Shown piece after piece: positions 23,015 through 32,462 of a stretch of DNA of 64,000 nucleotides (its first letter is position 1; each line of letters begins with the position of its first letter). The translations under genes were made by a program, and so were the position numbers. This DNA comes from Metaphire vulgaris (lineage: Eukaryota; Annelida; Clitellata; Crassiclitellata; Megascolecidae), in contig CM030837.1 in assembly GCA_018105865.1 (NCBI GenBank), positions 11,724,725 to 11,788,724 of the forward strand. The letters are read 5' to 3'. Under the pieces are notes generated by a model. It did not search any database. It was not told where the DNA came from and worked only from the letters and a program-made list of their open reading frames with translations.

Positions 23015-23956
23015 TTAAGAGACATTCACGAACAAAGTTCCCGTCTGAGAAAGGCTGTGAAGACTTGGCAATTATCTGGACCACTTTGTAGTTGGCCCAT
23101 GTGTAGAACTTGGATTCGTTGGTCTACTTAGTGAAAACATTTTGCTTGACAGAGTCTTTTCTAACTGCTCACATTTTTTGTATTCTCAACTCACCTTGCA
23201 AGTCATTATAAGTATGGTCACGTTTCATTTCAAAATGGCACCTACAACTCTTTATTGACGTTGACCAATTTGCGCAGATCAAACACATAAATTTACCGTT
23301 AAGCAAGTCCATGAAATACTTATGTTTCCATTCATCATTAAACTGTCGTTTATCAAAGTCTGCTTTGCGCTTTTTCTCTGCGGTTTGAGATATCTTATTA
23401 ATTATCGTATATAAATAGATATTATAATTTCAAGAGAAGCACGTGTTCAATGAACATTTTAAGGCGTCGTTTATCGCCCACCTACCGGATCGTTGGATTG
23501 TGGGTTGTGCACCCCTGGCTTAGAGCAAGCCTGAGAAACGGCATGGACCAACTTCAATGAATAGTCATGTGGTCCAATACCCAGGCTATTGCAACAGGGC
23601 AGGAGTAAGTAGCTCTGTTGCAAGACAGAGGTCAACTTAAATCTGGGTGAGAGCCTTCTGCTGATGTGTACACAATCTCCAGTGCTCCGGTGCAGGTCTT
23701 CCATTAGGCACAGTAGAATATCGGGTATGCCCTTGGAACATAGAACCATCCACAGAGCAGAGCAATCAACAAAATCGAAGGCAGGCTAGGTTCCAAGAAA
23801 GGTGACATTCAGTGAGCAGTCGAATACTCCATGCATTTTGGAGAGTAGCCTGAAGGTAAGTAATGGCATCAATAGTGGACCTGCAAGGAGTGAACCCAGA
23901 TTGTTGCCACCTGTGAGTCTTCAGCAGGAGGGGTTGGATGCACACCAAGAGAAGGT

Positions 23957-24682
23957 GGGAGTCATTCCATGTCAATTCAACCAATGGTCCCCGGTTGACC
24001 ATCTCAGAAAAGTCTGAATTTACAAGAAATGAAAATGTATATAAACTCTTAAACAAAAAGTACGATTACAGATTAGTACTGAATGTGCTCTATTTAATGA
24101 TACCTTTCACTTTATGCTGCAACCTGTCCCACATGACCATAATCACACTCAAAGCCAAGTCATTGCAGGCTTTTAGGGCACATTTTTAGACCCAGTAGAA
24201 ATTCCAGGAGTAATAATGTAGGTAATCTGTTTGCAGTGAAAGAAAATATAGTACTGGACAATTTACAGAATTAAAGTTACAACCATGAAATAAAGAGGTT
24301 TTTAGAGCTAAACATTGAATATCAGGAAAGATGCAATTTGTTCCATTTTTGTGACTCTACAGTTAGGACAGTTTTAACAATAAACAGAATTTTGCTCTTG
24401 TTTTATAAAAGTTCTACTACTACTAGTGAAGAAGTCCAGAAAGTTTCAACCCTCTATCTATGATATTACTGAAGTTATAGAGGTCTGAAGTTGCAAAAAT
24501 GTAAGCAGCTGTCATGAAACACCAAAAAATGGACTACCCTAGGTGCAATAAAAGTTGAATATCTTAAAAATTATTAAAGAAAATTAGCTAAATTTTTGCA
24601 AACTTTCACTTGGATTTGTTGGGAACATTTCTTGCAAATTTCAGAATATTCTGAAAAAGTGAATTGACAAGGAATGTCTCAA
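23957..24682. mobile_element. MITE with GAGTCATTCCATGTCAATTC ends
   Basis: The left end GAGTCATTCCATGTCAATTC and the right end (complemented GAGACATTCCTTGTCAATTC) are inverted with two mismatches. It sits exactly between PGKVF and the next block of the RTE-like LINE, so it is an insertion. No coding capacity; superfamily unassigned. Confidence 0.75.
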
Positions 24683-24826
24683 AGACCTTCCCTGGAGCCA
24701 ATGGCAGGGTTATCAAATGGTAGATGCTGCAGGTCACTAGGGAGCCTTTCCCTTTGTATAAAGAAATGATGATGATCTCCAAATCTGTATGAAAAGTTTA
24801 TGAAGTGCAGAGTTCACAGGATTCAG

Positions 24827-25005
24827 GTCCGTATGACCAAAAGGCTATGACCAAAAGTCCCTCTGACCAAAAATCCGTGTGACCAAATGGCTATGACCAA
24901 CTGTCCTATGACCAAGTGTCCTATGACCAAAAGTCCGTATGACCAAAAGTCCTTATGACCAACTGTCCTATGACCAAGTGTCCTATGACCAAAAGTCCAT
25001 ACACC
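24827..25005. repeat. Minisatellite of 'tatgaccaaaagtcc' units
   Basis: About eleven diverged 15-16-bp units (TATGACCAAAAGTCC, with AACTG or AAGTG variants), alternating in a higher-order pattern. Diverged 'gaaaagtcc' echoes continue to about 25175. Confidence 0.9.
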
Positions 25006-25179
25006 TATAATTTGAGTAGTCTTATGCTATACACTTATTGGCTTTAGATGAAAGTCCAAAGAAGAATAGTCTGGAGAGAAAAGTCCTGTAGCAGAAAGGC
25101 CCTGAGAAGAATAGTCCTTGAGGTGAATAGTATGAGTAGAAAAGTCCGGAGAAGAAAAGTCCTAGATTCTGAGGTAATG

Positions 25180-26060
25180 TTCTAGCCAACATTGTAATGT
25201 TTTGTCAAGGGAAGCACATGGCATGCCATCTGATTTGTTCACAGTTTGGTGCGATATCTATAAGTAGTTGCCACTGGCTGTGGGAGAAGTTGTCTGCTGC
25301 TTCATCTGCCATCTTGAATGTCAAGATGTATGAAAATACAGTAAGCATAATTGCCTTACTTTGTGCTTCACCACAACATAAAAGCATCAATTGAAGAATA
25401 TTTCACGATACTGTATAAAAAATGCAACTGCCAAATTTATTGGCAGCAATGCTATATGTTATTTCATAAAGATTTCATTGCATTAAGAAAATGGAGTACC
25501 TGTCATTCTTTAGAAAACACAGATCAGCAGCAAGCAAGTCATTTAAATAACCTGAAACTAAACACAACACATAAACTCTGAATCAATGTTATTACTGGTA
25601 TCATCCATTAAAGGTAAAGATGATCAATATCTCCTATGATAAATAGCGATTCAAAATAGGAATGTATTATATGAAGAATTAAAACTAAGACAGAATGAAA
25701 ATAGTGAGTGAAACGACACAAATTAAATCAAACAGGAATTCAAGAATTTAAGTGAGTTTCAATGGAGCCTAAGTAAACAAGTCTGCATAAAAAATTAAAT
25801 ATCATCTGGTGCTCTTGTGGGTGCATATCTCTGGTATTATAGCAATATATTTTAGCTTTTCACACAATTTCATTTACATTATTTTTCATTAACCAGATTG
25901 TCCCCAGTGTGCTGTTAACATTTTATTCACCTGCGTACATACTCCATAATTTCCCTATGCAACTAATCTGGAGTACCGTACTTAATTTATATTCATTGCT
26001 ACTGTCAAATGACCTTGTTCACCATAGCCAAATTCTTGATAAATTGAAAGAGTTGAGCTT
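25180..26060. other. AT-rich stretch without recognised gene
   Basis: Only short open frames without similarity on either strand. No paired termini or arrays seen. Confidence 0.5.
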
Positions 26061-26061
26061 T

Positions 26062-26258
26062 TGGTTGTGAAATTCAGTGCCCAACAATCTGATTACTTGC
26101 CATGGATGGACTTCATCCCATATGGTTGGAAACAGACATGAAAGCAAAAAAGATTTTTCAAGCAACTAGGCATGAAGGCAGAGTAGAAAGATATATTTTA
26201 AGTGAGCAAGAAGACAATAATGAGAAGGATTGCAATATAGATTGCAATAGCTTTAACT
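26062..26258 (+). repeat. Unique flank duplicated inside the adjacent hAT (copy 1)
   Basis: The block from 'tggttgtgaaattcagtgcc' to 'gattgcaatagctttaac' recurs at 26757-26921 with a few differences and one internal deletion of about 35 bp. Confidence 0.85.
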
Positions 26259-26756
26259 ACCTAGATCAGTGCTGTCCAACCTCTTTGACAACGCAGGCCA
26301 CTTTAAAAACTTTCTCAGAGCCGTGGGCCGCAGCAGAAATTTAGTTTAATTTAATTGCAGCACCTATAAAAACAATACCAAAATTGTCTATCTTTCAATG
26401 GAAAACACTTATTACGAGTCAGCGTCTTTTTAAGTCCCTTTTTTCAGTTCAGTAGCAAAATAAATTCAAGCACGTTTCAGTGAGAAATTTGACTTTGGAT
26501 AGTATTTGAAATGTTCTTCATTTGAGGTTTATAAGATGTAACAGCTGCCCTCGAGAGGTTTTCTAATTGTTCGTCCGTCAATGAGTTTTGTTTTCTTGAC
26601 TTGATGTTAGTCATTGCAGAAAACGCAGCATCTCAGCATCTATAGGTACTTCTAAACATTGTTAAGATTTTTTACAACATTTTGAAAGGAATAACTAATG
26701 ACTGTTGACAAACGACTTGCGTGCTAACATCATCCGGGTAACAGACAGCAATGACA

Positions 26757-26921
26757 CTTGGTTGTAAAATTCATTGCCCAACAATCTGATTACTTGCCAT
26801 GGATGGACTTCATCCCATATGGTTGGAAACAGACATGAAAGCAAAACAAATTTTTCAAGCAACTAGGCAATAATGAGAAGGATTGCAATATAGATTGTGA
26901 TAGCTTTAACAAGCTGGGTGC
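26757..26921 (+). repeat. Duplicated flank (copy 2) inside the hAT
   Basis: Nearly identical to 26062-26258 over 'aacaatctgattacttgcca', 'ggacttcatcccatatggtt' and 'aagcaaactaggcaataatg' type phrases, but lacks the 'aaggcagagtagaaag' segment. Confidence 0.85.
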
Positions 26922-26942
26922 ATGTTTAACAAGCTGACAATA

Positions 26943-27555
26943 CCGTATATATTCGTGATAAAGTCGAGAAATTTAAGACCAATTCACAGGTTATATATCC
27001 TGACCTCGACTTATACTCGAGGCACTAACTGTTGGGTAAAGTTTCCATACATAGCATGTCGAAAATAATTAATTTAGCTAACTGCGTAATTATTTTCAAC
27101 ATACGCTACGGCATCTAAATAAAAGTTCACATCAGCGCTTTTAAGATTGGTAATTTATAGGTGCCACATAAATATTAATTAAATATTGGCGCTACATAAA
27201 TATAAAAAAATTCAAGATTACCGGTAATTAAGATTTTTATATTGTCAAGAATGAGCGAATAGCAGGTTTAAAATTTTCTTAATCGTCAGGAATCAATCTG
27301 GGAATGTCAAAATCATTCAGTTTCTCGATAGTTCAAAGCTAAAACGCAGTTTTTCAATCAAAACAATGGCGCCGCTACCGCCACATGCCCACTTCGCGTC
27401 CACCATTGTTCCGACTCTCACTATCACCTCAAGAGGGTTCGCCGCGATGACGTCACTTCGACTTATTCCCGGGTCAATGACTTTAGACACCTTCAAATAC
27501 CCAAAATCTAGGGGTCGACTTATACTCGGATCGACTTTATCTCGAGTATATACAG
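26943..27555. mobile_element. TA-flanked MITE, 613 bp (copy 1 of an inverted pair)
   Basis: Ends CCGTATATATTCGTGATAAA and (complemented) CTGTATATACTCGAGATAAA, each next to TA (26941-26942, 27556-27557). The other copy at 57119-57732 is in the opposite orientation and about the same length. GTCGACTTATACTCG words lie at both ends. Confidence 0.88.
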
Positions 27556-27557
27556 TA

Positions 27558-29045
27558 GTTAAACCTAGGCTTAAGCAAACTGGCCTTGACGAGTCTGAAA
27601 TGTCAAGTTATCGCCCTATCTCAAACCTCAGTTTCTTATCTAAGGTCCTTGAGAAGGTTGTCACTCTTCAGCTGCTTCCATATCTTGAGGCTAATGATTT
27701 GCTGCCGAAATACCAGTCTGGTTTCCATGCCTCACACTCCACTGAAACGCTTCTCTTGCATCTTCTCTCAGATCTCTGTAGGGCCATCGATCGGTCAGAA
27801 GTCACTCTTCTTGCCCTATTTGATGTCAGTGCTGCTTTTGACACTGTTGACCATGATATTCTTCTACAGTGCCTCTCTGTCTCATTTGGTGTCTCTGGTG
27901 TTCCTCTGGCCTGGTTAAAATCCTATCTTTCTGAATGCCGCATGATTGCATCGCTTGGTTCTACCTACTCCCGTGAAGTGCCAGTCACTTGTGGAGTCCC
28001 TCAGGGTTCGGTCCTTGGGCCGCTTCTGTATATACTTTATACTGCTGATGTTGCACGCTTGTTTGCACCATATAATTTTAAAACACATATGTACGGATTG
28101 TACGCTGATGATATTCAGACCTATTCACATTCCAGCCCCACTAATGCGCTGCAGATCACTCGTGAATTTGTTAAGCCTCTGACTTACTTCATTGATGGAT
28201 GCACTCAAATCGTCTTTTACTTAATCCAGCTAAAACTCAGCTCATCTGGTTTGGTACTCGAGGTCAGCTCTCAAAAATTGATCATCTGTCTATGCAGTCT
28301 GCCTTCCCTGGCCTCTCTTTCTCCTCTTCTGTCCATGATCTTGGTATAATTCTTGACTCTGAGTTAACCTTTATGGATCATATTAACTCATTTTGTCGCA
28401 GTTGCTTCTATCACCTCCGCCAGCTTAGAGTGATTCGACGTACATTTGACATGCCATCTTCTTCTACTTTGACTCATGCATTTATTTGCTCAAGGCTTGA
28501 CTACTGTGGTTCAATTTTTGCTGGTCTTCCATCGGTGCGACTTGATAAACTCCAGATGGTTTTTCGTTCGGCAGCCAGGGTGATTGCTGGTGTCACAAGA
28601 CGTGATCACATTAGTGATTAAACTGATTATATGATGTCTGTTTTACACTGGCTGCCTCATCCTGCTCGAGTTGAGTTTCATGTGTTGAGAGCGTTGCACT
28701 CTCTCTTTATGGTGCCACTCCATCTTACCTTTCAGAGCTACTCCATCCTCTTAGCTCTATCCCTGGTCGGCCATGTCTTCGGTCCACAACCAATGGTCTT
28801 CTCAGTGTGCCCCAAGCACGAACCTCCTTGTTCCTGAAGCGAGGTTTTGAATCAGTTGGCCCTATCCTTTGGAATGCTCTTGACGCTAGTATGCGTGGCT
28901 TAGCAACTCCTAATTCTATGGCCCTCTTTTTGAAACGACTTAAAACTTATCTCTTTGTCAATATGCAGTAATTTGCTGTGGGAGCACTTCTGGGTGATTT
29001 TTCAGAAGAGGCGCTATACAAATATTTTGTTACATTACATTACAT
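27558..29045 (+). mobile_element. L2/CR1-like LINE, 5' truncated, RT domain largely readable
   Basis: ORF2 starts in mid-protein: SYRPISNLSFLSKVLEKVV, YQSGFHASHSTETLLLHLLS, LFDVSAAFDTVDHDILLQCL (motif A), CGVPQGSVLGPLLYILY (motif B), YGLYADDIQTYSHSS (YADD). A frameshift near 28195 moves to LLLNPAKTQLIWFG, LGIILDSELTFMDHI and SRLDYCGSIFAGLP, with a stop at 28619, then VLHWLPHPARVEFHVLRALH. The ATG at 27366 and the first ~64 codons of the long open frame belong to the preceding MITE and are a chance fusion. The 3' end is 'aggcgctatacaaatatttt' plus a TTACA tail. Two lesions make it inactive. Confidence 0.92.
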
Positions 29046-29288
29046 TACTTATTGAGTCTAGAGGTGCACCAGCCACAAATTACCACTAGGAGGCCATATA
29101 TGATTTTGTTCATACTTACATACTAGTTTAAGTGATAACTGCTTATGAAGGAATCATTATTAAAATTATTATGAAAAGTCGCCATTACGTTGATTTATAC
29201 ATAAAATGCAAAAAAATTGGCCAGGCTGAGGCGGGCCATCTAAAATTGTCTCGTGGGCCGCATGCAGCCCGCGGGTTGGAGAGCACTG
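29046..29288. other. Right remainder of the hAT at 26267
   Basis: Contains 'gaggcgggccatctaaaatt' and the right terminus. No gene. Confidence 0.7.
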
Positions 29289-29296
29289 GCCTAGAT

Positions 29297-29684
29297 AATA
29301 AAGATCTATTAATGATGGCAAAAAGAAAGTGGTAATTCTCAGGATGTGAGGCACAATGCAAACCAAATCACCTGTGCATCATTGCTGCTGGGAAAATAGT
29401 TCTCACAATGAAAGTATGCAGCGTTTGTGCTCATTTGAATATTGCGTTCACAGTTTATTTAAAGCAAGTCACATTGCTAGGGGCGCTTTGCTAGCCGCCT
29501 GCAGGTGCTGTGCCTGCTTAACAGTTTCAGACTTTGGGTCACTTGTAAAGCACTCTTGACTTAAGCCTTTGCAATGCATATTGCGCTATATGAAATTGCC
29601 AGAAATAATAATAATAATGTCATAAATTTTGAAACTAGAAATACTGACGTGTAAATATATCTTTTTATGTTATTAAACTTCCCT
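29297..29684. other. Sequence without recognised gene, possible LINE 3' end
   Basis: Near 29545-29615 'aaagcactcttgacttaagc … tatattgcgctatatgaaattgcc' resembles an L2-like 3' end on the plus strand, with a short AAT tail. No coding support. Confidence 0.4.
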
Positions 29685-29862
29685 GGGTGGCACTGCTGGG
29701 GTTTTCTCAAACTGAGTTAGTTCAAATAAAATCTACTTTATTTCTCTAGGAAATCTATAGAAAAATCACATTAGGTGGCACTGCTGGGGTTTTCTCAAAT
29801 TGAGTTCAAATAAAATCTAATTTATTTCTCTAGGAAATCTATAGGAAAATCAAATAATTTAG
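29685..29862 (+). repeat. Tandem duplication of an 89-bp unit
   Basis: GGTGGCACTGCTGGGGTTTT starts at 29685 and again at 29774. The units differ by a few substitutions and a 4-base indel. Confidence 0.9.
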
Positions 29863-29934
29863 CACAATTGGTTCGTACATGTCAACAGGAGCGAATACAG
29901 TAAATAAAGTGCACTCTAGTAACTCTCCTGCTTC

Positions 29935-30630
29935 ACTCAGTATGAAAGTCTCTTGGACCAAAACCAAGTTACAAAACTCAAGAAGTGGATCACAGCCACC
30001 TCAGCCTTGATCGACAGGGAGTCTGTTGAAACAGTAGACAGTTTCACCTACCTTAGTAGCATCCAGTTCTCCACTGGACACAGTCATCAAGACCTGACCA
30101 GGCAAATCACCCTAGCCTCCACAGCCATGTTCTCTCTACATAATATCTGGCAAAACAAACACTTCCCTCTGACCATCAAGCCCCGTCTGTACCATACGCT
30201 TGTCCTACCTGTCATTCTTTACGTGACTGAGATCTGGATCTTACTTGCCTCAGAACTAAGACTCTGGAAGCCTTCCATATCAGTTGCCAGTGCCAGATCC
30301 TTGGAACCCGTTGGTATGACTTCATTACCAACGCAGAGATATCCTAGTGGACCGTACTATCATCACTCAACAAACTGATAAGCAGTCACCATCTCACTGT
30401 CTTTGGACATGCTGCCCACCTCGAAGAGTCTCGGTTCATCAAGCCTTCCACTACCAAGTCGACCTGTCTATCGGTCGTCCACCTGACTGATCGTGAAAGC
30501 GCCAACTTGATCGTCCCAGGAAAAGATGGATCGACTACATCCACAGCCAGACCAGCAAAATGATGCTAAGATCCCGTCAACTCTCTGGAGACGTGCAGCG
30601 ACAGCGAGGTCGTGGTGAAGAGGCGACGCA
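29935..30630 (+). mobile_element. RTE-like LINE fragment, end of RT and C-terminal region
   Basis: The plus strand gives SVETVDSFTYLSSIQFSTGH, SHQDLTRQITLASTAMFSLH, NIWQNKHFPLTIKPRLYHTL and VLPVILYVTEIWIL (29990-30245). After a frameshift come TLEAFHISCQCQILGTRWYD and later RPRKRWIDYIHSQT (about 30520). These are the last RT blocks of RTE-type elements. It is 5' truncated and frameshifted. Confidence 0.85.
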
Positions 30631-30631
30631 A

Positions 30632-30969
30632 CAGCCTCAACCTTTAGAGTGTCGCGACCCTTTTAATTCAAATCCCCATTATGTGGTGACCTTCAGCGGT
30701 AAAATTATTTTTCGGTCATAATGCAAACTTTTAAAATAATAATGATACGACAATTAAAATGTTTTAAATCATTCTGATTCGATTGTCAGCAATGTCTATT
30801 CTCAAATGACAATAATAGTAAAAAAAGGCTAGCAACTACCAATGGGAAAATTTTGTACAAAAACAAGTTTTACCCATAAGAAAAGAGACAACCCATCAAC
30901 CCCATATGTCCGATGGTCTCAGGCGACCCCTGGCAAATTGTCATTCGACCCCCAGGTTGAGAACCGCTG
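30632..30969. mobile_element. hAT MITE, reversed relative of the 10005 element
   Basis: The right end GGTTGAGAACCGCTG is intact and the left end (CAGCCTCAACC) is eroded. The interior matches the complement of 10005-10340 ('gtcgcgacccttttaattc', 'gacccccaggttgagaacc'). No clear TSD. Confidence 0.75.
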
Positions 30970-30975
30970 GCTTAG

Positions 30976-31385
30976 AGTCTCGGTTGCTCATATGACTAGG
31001 GATTTGGCAGGAGTTATATGGCTATATATAAGTAGTCACCAATCACCATATTAAAAATTATACCGACAGCTACTGCTGTTGCTATTACTACAGTACTATG
31101 GCTATTAGTGCCACTGTAACTATCACAATTGCTTCTATACTACCACAGGACTACTTTTATTGGTATTAACACATACAGTACACTTGTCCTAAACTTTTGG
31201 CAGTGAAATTATCAGCGTGTGGCTTTCCATAATACCATGTAGTAAGATAGACCAAAATCCAGAAGACCAATATTTCCTCCTGTCAATTAAGGGGACCTTA
31301 CCCTACTCTAGTATTCAATACATTTGGAATAACTAGCTAATATTTCCTGCATTTAATGCCTCTATGTGTTAAAAATCACTTAAAT
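30976..31385. other. Stretch without gene
   Basis: AT-rich, no paired repeats or coding signal seen. Confidence 0.5.
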
Positions 31386-32001
31386 TACCGCATTTTCGTG
31401 CATATAAGACGCACCCGCGTATAAGACGTACCTGCGTATAAGATGCACCCGCGTATAAGACGCACCCGCATATAAGACGCGGGTTTTGTTGATTTGTGTT
31501 AAAATAATTATGGATAAGACGCACCCACATATAAGACGCACCCACATATAAGACGCACCCACATATAAGACGCACCAAAAGGCGCTCGCGGCGACCCGTC
31601 AGCGCTCTCGGCGACCCGTCGGCGCTCCCAGCAACCCGTCGGCGCTCTCGGCGACCCGTCGGCGCTCCCGGCGACCCGTCGGCGCTCTAGGAAACCCGTC
31701 GGCGCTCTAGGCAACCCGTCGGCGTCCCAGCAACCCGTCGGCGCTCCCGGCGTCCCGCCGGCGCCCCGTCGGCGCTCCCGGAGACCCGTCGGCGCTCCCT
31801 ACACCCGTCGGCGCCCCATCGGCGCTCCCGGCGCCCCATTGGCGCTCTAGGTGAGCCGCCGGCACTCTAGGCGACCCGTCGGCGCAGTTATTCATGTTCC
31901 AAAAAATTTAGATAAGACGCACCCGAGTATAAGACGCACCAAGGGGGCTAATTGTGTAAAAATTTGTATAAGCCGCGGCTTATATGCGCAAAAATACGGT
32001 A
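31386..32001. mobile_element. 'cgtataagacgc' MITE with a GC-rich minisatellite core
   Basis: Left end TACCGCATTTTCGTGCATAT, right end (complemented) TACCGTATTTTTGCGCATAT. The left end has seven or so tandem 'cgcacccgcgtataaga' words. The core is an 18-bp minisatellite. No coding capacity; the Arg/Ala/Gly-rich frames across it are repeat artefacts. Confidence 0.85.
31576..31890. repeat. 18-bp minisatellite (GGCGACCCGTCGGCGCTC)
   Basis: About 17 units with variants (AGGAAACCCGTCGGCGCTCT and similar). Far GC-richer than the surrounding DNA. Confidence 0.93.
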
Positions 32002-32164
32002 CTGCATTATTTGTATGGCCACGCAGTATATTGTGTAGTATAATGACCTGAAGCAGTGGTGTAACAGCAATATGGCCCACATGGCCCACATGGCTCAGAG
32101 CCATGAGCCCAGCGGCTCAGTGTTACCCTACTGTAAAACAGCCAACCAATCTAATCAAGTTGAG

Positions 32165-32290
32165 AATTGTGGGTCTCGATCCATAGAGGTATAGTCCCTC
32201 CTGTCGGGGGTCTATCCATAGAGCTATAGTCTCGACTGTTGGGTCTCTATCCATAGAGCTATATTCCCCGACTGCTGGGTCTCTATCCAC
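32165..32290. repeat. Tandem array of about 45-bp units
   Basis: Three diverged copies around GGGTCTCTATCCATAGAGCT, which contains the palindrome-like CTATCCATAGAG. The hAT at 32291 is inserted within the last copy. Confidence 0.85.
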
Positions 32291-32462
32291 TAGGGCTGTG
32301 CCGAGTAACTCGAGTAACGCGAGTACTCGACTCCAAATTGGAGTCGAGTAATTTTTTTGGAGTTGAGTACTTGCATAGAATAACTAAAGAATAGAATAGA
32401 TAAATAAAGAATAACCAAAGAATTTCATTAAAATTTGGCCTACCGTTATTTGTTACAAATTA

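Larger units (their letters stand above)
20510..23517 (-). mobile_element. hAT element with both transposase ends, split by TTAA elements
   Basis: Ends CAGGGGTGCACAACC and GGTTGTGCACCCCTG are exact complements. TSD GCTCAGAG/GCTTAGAG (20502-20509, 23518-23525; one mismatch). The minus strand near 23400-23040 encodes a BED-like N terminus (FNDEWKHKYFMDLLNGKFMC then LICANWSTS), and near 20990-20800 a hATC-like end (EQILSIMNLDKTYVRS). The centre of the transposase is missing. Confidence 0.88.
19880..24800 (-). mobile_element. RTE-like LINE relic split by two DNA transposons
   Basis: Read down the minus strand: LYKGKGS then a decayed SYRxITL and PGKVF (24780-24690); after the MITE at 23957-24682, VCIQPLLLKTHRWQQSGFTP and CRSTIDAIT (23956-23870), then ALWMVLCSKGIPDILLCLME (about 23760) and RLSPRFKLTSVLQQ; after the hAT at 20510-23517, SWSKTKVQ, SADNFIYLGSIQTSNGYC (about 20310) and LGAFHVKSLHLILRICWYHH (about 20095). 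These are ordered RT and C-terminal blocks of RTE-type LINEs. Both insertions and several frameshifts make it dead. Confidence 0.85.
26267..29288. mobile_element. hAT element containing a captured flank, a MITE and a LINE
   Basis: Ends CAGTGCTGTCCAACC and GGTTGGAGAGCACTG, TSD ACCTAGAT/GCCTAGAT (26259-26266, 29289-29296). The minus strand near 26640-26500 has a hATC-like remnant (SRKQNSLTDEQLENLSRAAV). The interior holds a second copy of the left flank (26757-26921), a TA MITE (26943-27555) and an L2/CR1-like LINE (27558-29045). Confidence 0.85.

Noticed and set aside
24827..25005. Regular repeats that could be taken for a CRISPR array
   Set aside because: Units are contiguous with no unique spacers, and the locus is animal DNA. 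It is a minisatellite.
27366..27557. N-terminal 64 codons of the 327-residue open frame as part of the LINE ORF
   Set aside because: This part lies inside the TA MITE, and its twin at 57111-57308 has the same reading without any RT. The fusion is accidental.
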